The notes beneath the pieces were generated by a model. The model did no database searches and had not been told where the DNA came from. It saw nothing but the letters and a program-made list of their open reading frames with translations. A stretch of DNA of 11,185 nt, from assembly GCA_946566415.1 (NCBI GenBank), contig CAMNWW010000048.1:1-11185 (forward strand). The letters run 5' to 3'. Of the stretch, positions 1 to 6,046 are shown piece by piece (position 1 is the first letter of the stretch; each line of letters begins with the position of its first letter). This stretch comes from an uncultured Lachnospiraceae bacterium. Lineage in GTDB: Bacteria > Bacillota > Clostridia > Lachnospirales > Lachnospiraceae. A program made the position numbers and the translations under genes.

Positions 1-40
1 TTTTTTATAATTTCCTCCCCTTTTTTCCGTCCGGGATTCG

Positions 41-49
41 TGATAGAAT
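41..49 (+). promoter_or_regulatory. possible extended -10 promoter for the MATE gene
   Basis: TGATAGAAT fits an extended -10 element (TG-N-TAGAAT, five of six matches to TATAAT). The area 17 bp upstream is only a T-run, so there is no good -35. Transcription would start near base 56 and give a leader of about 27 nt. On the opposite strand, bases 11-20 read GGGGAGGAAA, which could be the ribosome binding site of a divergent gene lying off the left edge, but no coding sequence is present to confirm this. Confidence 0.3.
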
Positions 50-83
50 AGGAAAGAACAACAAATAAGGATGTGACTTACAT

Positions 84-1457
84 ATGAATTCACAACAGGT
101 AGATTTCAGCGGCATGAATGTCCGCCGCAGTATCCTCTCCGTAGCGGCTCCTATGCTGGCGGCGCAGGTTCTTAATCTACTCTACAATATTATTGACCGT
201 ATCTATATAGGAAAGCTTCCCGGGGAAGGCACCATCGCCCTCGCCGGGCTGGGATTATGCTTTCCCGTGATCACGATGGTAACCGCCTTTGCCAATCTGT
301 TCGGACAGGGCGGCGCGCCTCTTTGCTCAATTGCACGGGGAAGGCAGGACCAGAAAGGCGCGCAGAAGATTATGAATAACGCATGCTTTATGCTGGTGTG
401 TACCGGAATCGTCATTACAGTTTTTGGCATTTTGTTTCATAAGCCCATTTTGTATCTTTTCGGGGCGAGCGACGCTACATATCCTTATGCATCCGGCTAC
501 ATGAACATTTATCTGCTGGGGACTGTTTTTGTCATGCTGTCCCTGGGACTCAATCCATACATCAACAGCCAGGGATTCGCCCGGGTCGGGATGAAGACCG
601 TCATCCTGGGCGCAGTGATCAATATCATTTTGGACCCCATCCTCATCTTTGCATGCGGCCTGGGCGTCCGGGGCGCGGCGATAGCGACCATCATCTCTCA
701 ATTCTGCTCCGCGGTATGGGTACTTTATTTTCTAACCAGGGGACAGGCAGAACTAAAGCTGCGGCTTAGAGGATTTTCTCCGGACCCCGTTTGCATCTGG
801 GAGATCACGAAGCTCGGGACGTCTACCTTTGTCATGAGCTTTACCAACGGTCTGGTGCAGATCGTCTGCAACTCTATGCTCCAGACCTTCGGAGGCGATC
901 TCTATATCAGTGTGATGACCGTCATCAATTCTGTCCGTGAAGTCGCCCAGACTCCGGTCATGGCGATCTCGGACGGCGCTTCCCCGGTCATCAGTTACAA
1001 TTATGGCGCGAAACAAATAGATCTTATGAAGCGGGCGATCCGTTTTATGACTATGGTATGCTTTGGATATACTCTTGTGATCTGGGGACTTATTTCCGCG
1101 TTTCCTGAACTTTTCATACGCATCTTCAATCAGGACTCTGTACTTATTGCAAAGACGGTTCCTTGTATGCATATATATTTTTTCGGCTTTTTTATGATGG
1201 CTTTCCAATATACGGGACAGTGTGTGTTCAAATCCCTCAACAAGTCCCGGCAGGCTGTTTTCTTTTCCCTATTCCGTAAGGTCATTATTGTGGCTCCGCT
1301 GACCCTCCTCCTTCCTCATATCGGAGGACTCGGTATTATGGGAATCTTCCTCGCAGAGCCGATCTCCAACTTTATCGGAGGGCTGGCCTGCTACGTCACG
1401 ATGCGGTGTACGGTGCTTTCCCGGCTCACAAAACCCGTGGGATCTGCCGAACAATAA
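84..1457 (+). CDS. MATE family efflux transporter
   Basis: This 457-residue integral membrane protein belongs to the MATE (multidrug and toxic compound extrusion) family, which exports cationic drugs or metabolites in exchange for Na+ or H+. The length matches the family norm of about 450. It shows the two-fold repeat expected of MATE proteins. The first half starts with SILSVAAPMLAAQVLNLLYN and IDRIYIG (residues about 16-43), then GQGGAP near 74 and LNPYINSQGFARVGM near 155-169. The INIILDPILIF and GVRGAAIATIISQ segments (near 179-205) are typical of the MepA/NorM-like branch. The second half has DGASPVISYNYGAK near residue 298. The start at ATG 84 follows an AAGG at 67-70, a rather distant ribosome binding site. 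AzlC follows after 55 nt containing a short GCCGT-AAG-ACGGC hairpin (1478-1490) without a T-run, so read-through is plausible. The substrate cannot be told from sequence. Confidence 0.93.
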   Translation: MNSQQVDFSGMNVRRSILSVAAPMLAAQVLNLLYNIIDRIYIGKLPGEGTIALAGLGLCFPVITMVTAFANLFGQGGAPLCSIARGRQDQKGAQKIMNNACFMLVCTGIVITVFGILFHKPILYLFGASDATYPYASGYMNIYLLGTVFVMLSLGLNPYINSQGFARVGMKTVILGAVINIILDPILIFACGLGVRGAAIATIISQFCSAVWVLYFLTRGQAELKLRLRGFSPDPVCIWEITKLGTSTFVMSFTNGLVQIVCNSMLQTFGGDLYISVMTVINSVREVAQTPVMAISDGASPVISYNYGAKQIDLMKRAIRFMTMVCFGYTLVIWGLISAFPELFIRIFNQDSVLIAKTVPCMHIYFFGFFMMAFQYTGQCVFKSLNKSRQAVFFSLFRKVIIVAPLTLLLPHIGGLGIMGIFLAEPISNFIGGLACYVTMRCTVLSRLTKPVGSAEQ

Positions 1458-1512
1458 CAGGACGATATGATTTTGAAGCCGTAAGACGGCGTACAAGAGA
1501 GGAGACTTTTTA

Positions 1513-2244
1513 ATGAATCGACGAAACATATTTGCGGCGGGAATCCGGGACGGAATCCCTATCTGCCTGGGTTACATCGCAGTTTCTTTTACTTTCGGCA
1601 TCATGGCCAAAAACGCAGGGATCTCTGTGTGGGAAGCAGTCCTCATCTCTGCCTCGAACCTAACCAGCGCCGGACAGTTTGCGGGGCTGTCCCTCATCAC
1701 ATCCGCGTCTTCTTACTGGGAGATGGCTGTGACCCAGCTTGTCATCAATCTCCGTTACTGCCTGATGTCCTGTGCGCTCTCCCAGAAGCTGGATGCCCGT
1801 TTTCCTTTTTTCCATCGCTTTTTTGTCGCATATGGGGTAACTGATGAGATCTTCGGTGTCTCGGTGGGAGCAAAAGGAAAACTCAGCCCTTTTTATTCCT
1901 ACGGCGTCATCAGTGTCGCCGCTCCGGGCTGGGTACTGGGAACCTTTCTGGGTATCGTATCCGGGAGCGTTCTGCCCGCCCGTGTGATCAGCGCTTTGAG
2001 CGTTGCGCTTTACGGAATGTTCATTGCAATCATCATACCGCCCTCCCGTGACGACCGGATTCTTCGGTATCTGGTAATAATCTCCATGTTTCTGAGCTTC
2101 ATCTTTACCGTGATGCCTGTACTGAACCGGATTTCCTCTGGTTTCCGTATCATTATTTTGACGCTTATGATTGCGGGCGCCGCCGCCTGGCTTTTCCCCG
2201 TGTCCGAAGAAGAGCCGGATGTTTCCAAAGAGTCTAAACAATAA
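1513..2244 (+). CDS. azlC: AzlC family branched-chain amino acid exporter, large subunit
   Basis: This 243-residue membrane protein matches the AzlC family. Together with the small subunit AzlD it exports branched-chain amino acids or their analogues (AzlCD in Bacillus subtilis confers 4-azaleucine resistance; the E. coli counterpart is YgaZH). Visible family hallmarks are the N-terminal GIRDGIPICLGYIAVSFTFG (residues 10-29), SASNLTSAGQFAGL near 47-59, and QLVINLRYCLMSCALSQKL near 76-94, followed by hydrophobic helices to about residue 236. The length is typical. ATG 1513 is preceded by GAGAGGAGA (1498-1506). The stop codon is inside the AAGGAGG that serves azlD, and azlD starts 12 nt later, so the two are almost certainly co-translated. 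In many genomes azlCD is regulated by a linked Lrp/AsnC or HTH regulator; none is seen here, and the only upstream partner is the MATE gene. Confidence 0.93.
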   Translation: MNRRNIFAAGIRDGIPICLGYIAVSFTFGIMAKNAGISVWEAVLISASNLTSAGQFAGLSLITSASSYWEMAVTQLVINLRYCLMSCALSQKLDARFPFFHRFFVAYGVTDEIFGVSVGAKGKLSPFYSYGVISVAAPGWVLGTFLGIVSGSVLPARVISALSVALYGMFIAIIIPPSRDDRILRYLVIISMFLSFIFTVMPVLNRISSGFRIIILTLMIAGAAAWLFPVSEEEPDVSKESKQ

Positions 2245-2256
2245 GGAGGATTACTT

Positions 2257-2568
2257 ATGAGCCGCAATATTTACATCTATATTCTTGTTATGGCAGGAGT
2301 TACCTATCTCATCCGGCTCCTGCCGCTGACCTTAATACGAAAAGAAATCAAAAACACATATATCCGTTCTTTTCTATATTATGTTCCCTACGTGACCCTG
2401 TCTGTCATGACGTTTCCAGCAATCCTTGGCGCAACCGCCAATCCCTGGTCCGCTGCCGCCGGGTTCGCCGCCGCCCTGATTCTTGCTTATATGCGCAAAA
2501 GCCTGATCAGTGTTTCCCTGATTTCCTGTGCCAGTGTATTTCTGGTAGAACTTGTCACTGGCATTTAA
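2257..2568 (+). CDS. azlD: AzlD family branched-chain amino acid exporter, small subunit
   Basis: This 103-residue hydrophobic protein is the usual partner of AzlC. It shows the AzlD pattern of an N-terminal helix followed by YLIRLLPLTL (residues 17-26), then a central YYVPYVTLSVMTFPAIL (about 41-57) and two more hydrophobic stretches around 64-79 and 84-101. Length and order after azlC are exactly those expected. It has a very strong ribosome binding site, AAGGAGG at 2243-2249, overlapping the azlC stop. The TAA stop is part of a perfect 12-base palindrome, TAAGAATTCTTA (2566-2577), and T-rich sequence follows to about 2637. No convincing GC-containing terminator is visible after it. Confidence 0.92.
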   Translation: MSRNIYIYILVMAGVTYLIRLLPLTLIRKEIKNTYIRSFLYYVPYVTLSVMTFPAILGATANPWSAAAGFAAALILAYMRKSLISVSLISCASVFLVELVTGI

Positions 2569-2657
2569 GAATTCTTATCTTTTATGCTCTTAAGCAAAAA
2601 TCATACTTGTTCTATCGGAATTTTTCAAAATTTTTTTCATTTTATGTCCCGAATAAT

Positions 2658-2686
2658 TTGACATTCAAGAACATTTATGTTATAGT
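2658..2686 (+). promoter_or_regulatory. strong sigma-A type promoter of the csp gene
   Basis: A perfect TTGACA (2658-2663) is followed after exactly 17 bp by TATAGT (2681-2686), five of six matches to TATAAT. TG at 2678-2679 adds an extended -10. The predicted start is about base 2693, giving an mRNA leader of about 127 nt before the csp ATG. This is the best promoter in the window. Confidence 0.8.
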
Positions 2687-2716
2687 GTCGTTGAGTGTTT
2701 TGGAAGGATTTAGATT

Positions 2717-2776
2717 TCACATATTTTTGTAAATCATTATATCTTGCTGATGACTTACAAAAATATGTGATTTTTT
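2717..2776 (+). promoter_or_regulatory. long hairpin plus U-tract in csp leader (attenuator or thermosensor candidate)
   Basis: Bases 2717-2732 pair perfectly with 2755-2770 (16 bp). After a single A-C mismatch (2733/2754) four more pairs continue (2734-2737 with 2750-2753), leaving a 12-nt loop. The descending arm is followed immediately by six Ts (2771-2776). The shape is that of an intrinsic terminator, but it lies between the csp promoter and the csp ribosome binding site (AGGAGG, 2805-2810), so it would sit in the 5' leader of the csp mRNA. The stem is mainly A-U. It could act as an attenuator, as a temperature-sensitive structure, or as the end of a small leader RNA of about 80 nt. The structure is seen; the role is inferred. 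Confidence 0.65.
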
Positions 2777-2819
2777 CTTCTCCCAGAATATAACAAATAA
2801 TTTTAGGAGGCATTATATA

Positions 2820-3023
2820 ATGAACAAAGGTACTGTAAAATGGTTCAATGCTCAGAAGGGCTACGGCTTTATCACGAATGAAGAGACCGGCGAAGATGTA
2901 TTCGTACATTTTTCCGGGATTTCCGGAGAGGGCTACAAGACGCTTGAAGAAGGACAGCAGGTAACATTTGACATCACAGAAGGCAATCGCGGACAACAGG
3001 CTGTCAACGTTTGTGTTGCTTAA
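2820..3023 (+). CDS. cold shock protein (CspA/CspB family)
   Basis: This 67-residue cold-shock-domain protein has the family's exact size. Such proteins are single-domain five-stranded barrels that bind single-stranded RNA and DNA, act as RNA chaperones and can melt terminator hairpins. The RNP1 motif KGYGFI (residues 13-18) follows the N-terminal GTVKWFNAQ, and the RNP2 motif VFVHFSGI (about 27-34) is intact. ATG 2820 is preceded by AGGAGG at 2805-2810 with a 9-nt spacer, a strong site. The gene is monocistronic: it has its own promoter, a structured leader of about 127 nt, and a terminator at 3061-3105. The convergent DUF4097 gene ends just beyond. Whether it is cold-induced or constitutive cannot be told from sequence, and several paralogues are usual in Clostridia. 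Confidence 0.97.
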   Translation: MNKGTVKWFNAQKGYGFITNEETGEDVFVHFSGISGEGYKTLEEGQQVTFDITEGNRGQQAVNVCVA

Positions 3024-3060
3024 GTTTTGGACTGTCCTTCAAGATGGACTTAATAGAGGA

Positions 3061-3105
3061 AAGACCCGATTGATGCAGATATTGCGCATCCTTCAGGTCT
3101 TTTTT
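3061..3105 (+). terminator. rho-independent terminator after csp
   Basis: AAGACC (3061-3066) pairs with GGTCTT (3096-3101), and inside it GATGC (3072-3076) pairs with GCATC (3086-3090). T residues run from 3100 to 3105. AGAGGAAA just outside (3056-3062) can also pair with TTTCCTCT (3109-3116). It lies between two convergent genes and may stop transcription from both sides. Confidence 0.7.
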
Positions 3106-3114
3106 CTGTTTCCT

Positions 3115-3951
3115 CTATCGCCCTTCTTCGATCTCAATATCTCCGTCTTCACAGAGGATTTTGATCGTTCTCCCCCCGTTCTTTTTCTGATACACCATGG
3201 AATCATCGTCAGAAGACTTCTCATATCCCGGCGCCCGAATCCTGCCGTACTCCGTTTCCAGGTCAAAACTATATTCATCCGCTGAGTTTTCCAAATACAG
3301 ATACACATCTCCGTATTCATCTTTAATATCAATGGATTTGGCTTTCATATCTTGAGCATGCAGATTTCCATCTTCCAGTACGGCCTTGAAGTCTCCTCCT
3401 TGAAAACCTTTCAGTTCCACATCCCCATATTCGTCTTTGATGGTAAGGGAATCTGCTCTTAGCTTTCCAATCTGTATTTTCCCATCTTCCGTCTTAATTT
3501 CCGCGTAAGAAAGAAGCGCGTCGTCCGGTATATAGACTTTGACAAAGTAGTCGTCGTCCGACTCGAACATTTCTAAATCAAACGAAAAATTTACAACCCG
3601 TATCGTTATCTCTTCCTGGACCCGGAAGACGAACTTTCCATCCTGCACCTCGCAGGTCAGTCTATTTCGGTTTCCTTCCACGCAGTACTCGACTCCGTAA
3701 TGGTCCGAAGGAATGATCTCCACATCAGCGTATTCTGCTTCGATCTCCATGCCGTCAAATTTCTCCAGCCTTTTTTCATCCCGGAGTATGGATTTCTCCA
3801 TGACCTCGCCCGAAGAATGAACCCCGGAACGGTCAATATAGAACCCCGCGCTTCCGCCCATCATCTTCCCCGCAAAAAGCAGTACTGCTCCAAGACCTAC
3901 ACACAGGAAGGAAAGTTTCCAGATCTTTTGTTTTATGTTCAGCTCGTTCAT
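3115..3951 (-). CDS. DUF4097 family beta-strand repeat protein, membrane-anchored
   Basis: The protein is 278 residues long from ATG 3951. That start is chosen because AAGGAGG lies about 8 nt upstream and the preceding gene's TAA ends one base before it; an in-frame start 10 codons earlier lacks this support. A single hydrophobic helix at about residues 11-28 anchors a large outer or inner domain rich in beta strands. That domain matches DUF4097, a repetitive beta-helix or roll-like fold also found in LiaG- and YvlB-type proteins of Bacillus. Repeats with an E-[DY]-[GA]-x-[VIL] core occur at residues 73, 155, 174, 193, 212, 234 and 268, alternating EDG and EYG/EYA forms. It is the last gene of the padR/DUF1700/DUF4097 operon. 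The molecular function of the family is not established; roles in envelope stress sensing have been suggested from its neighbours in other Firmicutes. Confidence 0.85.
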   Translation of the reverse strand: MNELNIKQKIWKLSFLCVGLGAVLLFAGKMMGGSAGFYIDRSGVHSSGEVMEKSILRDEKRLEKFDGMEIEAEYADVEIIPSDHYGVEYCVEGNRNRLTCEVQDGKFVFRVQEEITIRVVNFSFDLEMFESDDDYFVKVYIPDDALLSYAEIKTEDGKIQIGKLRADSLTIKDEYGDVELKGFQGGDFKAVLEDGNLHAQDMKAKSIDIKDEYGDVYLYLENSADEYSFDLETEYGRIRAPGYEKSSDDDSMVYQKKNGGRTIKILCEDGDIEIEEGR

Positions 3952-3952
3952 C

Positions 3953-4531
3953 TTATTTTCCTCCTTTTGCAATCCGCCCAAACAGCCGGGTCATCTGATT
4001 CAAAAATCCCCTGCATAACGAAACGCTGCCTTTCAGGATCCACACGCCTACTCCCACACCAATCAGACCTGCTCCGATGGTAGCGATCCCATTTGCCGGG
4101 ACTGAGAATAAAAATACAACGCCCACTCCCACGCACGGTATGGATGCCACCGAAAGTGCAAATGCCGTGATAAACAGGGAGAAGATCAGCGCCAGCACGG
4201 TCACGGCCGCCGCAAACAGGATTGCGCCGGCTCCCAGCGCCAAAGGCAGGCCAATGGGAAGGGCGCATACCGCAAGAATTCCAACCCATATATTGGAAAA
4301 TCCTTTTTTCATGTTCTGCTCCGGTTCCTTGGAATTTTGAACCGCAAGATCACGTATGATCGAGTCCGCCGCCGCTTCAGGCGCTCCTAAATCCGCTGCA
4401 GCCTGCTGTTCGGCCTCCGGTCCTGCATCCTCAAAATATTCTTCAAAATAGGCGACTGCCTTATCAAAATCGTCCTTCGGCAGTCTTCTCAGCCTATATC
4501 TAAGGCACTTCATGTATTCTTCTCTATTCAT
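3953..4531 (-). CDS. DUF1700 (HAAS-type) membrane protein
   Basis: This 192-residue protein has a helical N-terminal domain and a hydrophobic C-terminal part. The N-terminus shows the DUF1700/HAAS signature: MNREEYMKCLRYRLRRLP (1-18), then AVAYFEEYFEDAG (25-37), then LGAPEAAADSI (48-58). From residue 81 onward come about four membrane segments (near 82-102, 103-128, 131-145 and 148-167), followed by a short basic tail. DUF1700 genes typically follow a PadR-like repressor gene, as here, and the soluble helical domain is thought to couple signals between regulator and membrane. It starts inside padR (8-nt overlap, with its ribosome binding site GGAGG within the padR coding end) and stops one base before the DUF4097 start codon, so the three genes are tightly coupled. 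The biochemical function is unknown. Confidence 0.85.
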   Translation of the reverse strand: MNREEYMKCLRYRLRRLPKDDFDKAVAYFEEYFEDAGPEAEQQAAADLGAPEAAADSIIRDLAVQNSKEPEQNMKKGFSNIWVGILAVCALPIGLPLALGAGAILFAAAVTVLALIFSLFITAFALSVASIPCVGVGVVFLFSVPANGIATIGAGLIGVGVGVWILKGSVSLCRGFLNQMTRLFGRIAKGGK

Positions 4532-4844
4532 CGCCCGCCCCTCCTTTCAAAATACTGTCGACAGATGCTTTATAAGAGTCCCATTCGCCGCTCAGCACAT
4601 GATACTGTGCTTTGCCCTTTTCCGTAATTCTGTAATATCTCCTGTTCCTTCCCTGGAACGGCTGATCATATACTGTAAGAAACTCCTGTTCCTGGAGCCT
4701 CTTTAAAACCGGGTACAGCGCGGAATCTTTCGTGCCTGCGACTGGTTTAACGATCTGGCTGATCTGATACCCATAAGCTTCTTTCTTTTCCACAACCGCG
4801 AGAACCAACAAATCAAACATCGGCGCGTTTATCGGAAACAACAT
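4524..4844 (-). CDS. PadR family transcriptional regulator
   Basis: This 106-residue winged-helix regulator was assigned from ATG 4844, which is preceded by AAAGGAGGTT (4851-4860). A longer frame starting 15 codons earlier has no ribosome binding site and reads AT-rich promoter DNA. PadR hallmarks are FDLLVLAVVEKKEAYGYQI (residues 10-28), then DSALYPVLKRLQEQEFL (about 40-56), the recognition helix and wing, followed by RRYYRITEKGK (about 68-78) and a short C-terminal dimerisation helix. These proteins usually act as dimeric repressors of their own operon and of nearby membrane-protein genes. The two co-transcribed membrane proteins downstream are the likely targets or partners. The stop overlaps the next gene by 8 nt. 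The ligand or signal is unknown. Confidence 0.92.
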   Translation of the reverse strand: MLFPINAPMFDLLVLAVVEKKEAYGYQISQIVKPVAGTKDSALYPVLKRLQEQEFLTVYDQPFQGRNRRYYRITEKGKAQYHVLSGEWDSYKASVDSILKGGAGDE

Positions 4845-4877
4845 ATTTTCAACCTCCTTTATATTTTTTCTGTATAT

Positions 4878-4906
4878 AATATATATCATATAATATTAAT
4901 TGTCAA
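4878..4906 (-). promoter_or_regulatory. promoter of the padR-DUF1700-DUF4097 operon
   Basis: Read on the minus strand, a perfect TTGACA (4906-4901) is followed by a 17-bp spacer and TATATT (4883-4878), five of six matches. Transcription would begin near 4871, about 27 nt before the padR ATG. The whole segment is extremely A+T-rich, and an (AT)7 tract (4906-4919) touches the -35 on its upstream side, resembling an UP element. Near-palindromic TATA-rich sequence over the -10 could hold a PadR operator, but low complexity prevents a precise call. Confidence 0.65.
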
Positions 4907-4920
4907 TATATATATATATT

Positions 4921-5126
4921 AAGAAACCATATATAATTCTACAAAATCATTCGTGCCCGACCCCCATCTCTATGGCTATGCCCTTATAGCATTAATGCAT
5001 ATTATGCGTATAAATTATTGGTCACAGGATCTATTTCATGTATAAAACCGTGAAAAACTGAGCACAAACGGGCTCCATCCCTGCATAAATAGACCGCTGT
5101 TTTTTTGCAAAAGTAATAAATATGCA
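4921..5126 (+). other. intergenic region between divergent operons, no gene seen
   Basis: No reading frame with a credible ribosome binding site was found here. The segment holds a perfect 10-base palindrome GCATTAATGC (4989-4998) followed by further ATGC-containing AT-rich repeats to about 5010. There is also a weak promoter-like pair, TTGGTC (5018-5023) and TATAAA (5041-5046) with a 17-bp spacer. No T-box, S-box or other riboswitch signature was recognised. The palindrome could be a regulator site for the transporter operon, but that is a guess. Confidence 0.4.
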
Positions 5127-5155
5127 TTGTGCTGTGAATATAATTGTGCTACACT
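5127..5155 (+). promoter_or_regulatory. likely promoter of the amino acid ABC transporter operon
   Basis: TTGTGC (5127-5132) and TACACT (5150-5155) are separated by 17 bp, and TGC directly before the -10 makes an extended -10 element. An overlapping TATAAT is present at 5139-5144 but has no -35 at a suitable distance. A start near 5162 gives a leader of about 40 nt. Confidence 0.5.
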
Positions 5156-5201
5156 AAGACAGTATCTAAAAAAGCAAAAAAACAATGAGGAAAAGAGGTT
5201 T

Positions 5202-6023
5202 ATGAAAATGAAGAAAATAGCAGTGTTACTTATTTTGGCAATGACAGTCGCATTTGCAGGATGCGGGTCAAACGAATCAGCGGATGCGGATAAAAAAGAG
5301 GAAAAGACCGAAAATACTTCCAAAGAAGATACAAAAGAGGATTCCGCAGGCGACGTCTTGGCGGACGGCGTCCTGACTGTAGGAACAAACGCAGAATTTC
5401 CGCCTTTCGAGTATCTCGGCGACGATGGTCAGCCGGATGGATTTGACATCGCTCTGATCAATGCCATCGGCGAAAAACTCGGTGTAGACGTTGAAGTTGA
5501 AAATATGGAATTTGATTCCTTGGTAGCTTCTATCGGCAACAAGATCGACGTTGCGATCGCCGGCATGACTGTGACTGACGAGCGTAAAAATGCGGTAGAT
5601 TTCTCCGATTCTTATTACCAGGCGGTACAGTATGTGATTGTGCCTTTGGATTCTGATATCAAGGAAGCGTCCGATCTTAACGGCAAGAATATCGGAGTGC
5701 AACTCGGCACCACCGGCGACTTCATGGTGTAGGATTTCGAGGGAGCGACAGCGGCTCAGTACAACAAAGCCGTAGACGCGGTAAACGATCTGATCAACGG
5801 AAGAGTCGATGCAGTCATCGTCGATAAGAATCCTGCTCTGGTATTCGAGGAAAAATTCAGCGATAAGATCAAAGCTCTTGATTTTAGTTTTGAACCGGAA
5901 GATTATGCCATCGCGATTCCAAAAGGAGACGAAAAACTTCTGAACGCAGTAAACGATGCTCTGTCAGAACTGAAATCCGACGGAACCTTTGATAAACTGG
6001 TCAACGAATATATTGAAAATTAG
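5202..6023 (+). pseudogene. amino acid ABC transporter substrate-binding lipoprotein, interrupted by in-frame TAG
   Basis: The full frame would encode 273 residues of a family-3 solute-binding protein, the extracellular receptor that delivers polar amino acids to the transporter encoded next. A lipoprotein signal peptide is clear: KKIAVLLILAMTVAFAGC, with the acylated cysteine at residue 21, then a charged linker. The binding domain starts with GTNAEFPPFEY (about 64-74) and includes GFDIALINAIGEKLG, DVAIAGMTVTDERK and VDFSDSYYQ, whose Arg in TDER normally holds the ligand carboxylate. At 5730-5732 codon 177 is TAG, directly after GTTGDFMV. The same frame then continues without another stop for 96 codons (DFEGATAAQYNKAVDAV onward) to the natural TAG at 6021, so a single substitution, probably of GAG or CAG, explains it. 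The truncated product lacks the hinge return and most of lobe 2. The start may instead be ATG 5208, which is better spaced from AGAGG (5194-5198). A sequencing error is a serious alternative. Confidence 0.85.
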
Positions 6024-6046
6024 AAAGACTGGGGCGGAAAATCCTT

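Noticed and set aside
1660..2241. Long open frame of 193 codons on the minus strand across azlC
   Set aside because: It lies opposite a well-matched AzlC gene, is rich in His, Arg, Asp and Gly as antisense frames of coding DNA usually are, and has no recognisable domain.
2637..2996. 119-codon minus-strand frame across the csp leader and gene
   Set aside because: It overlaps the clear csp promoter, hairpin and coding region and has no recognisable product.
4454..4485. Inverted repeat GACTGCC / GGCAGTC inside the DUF1700 gene
   Set aside because: Only 7 bp with an 18-nt loop, which is expected by chance at this scale.
5018..5046. Second promoter TTGGTC-17-TATAAA upstream of the binding-protein gene
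   Set aside because: The -35 matches at only three of six positions and a better extended -10 promoter lies closer to the gene.
5730..6023. TAG recoding (pyrrolysine or general amber reassignment)
   Set aside because: TAG serves as the ordinary stop in padR, in the ABC ATPase gene and at the natural end of this same frame, and no suppressor tRNA or pyl gene is in the window. A mutation or sequence error is simpler.
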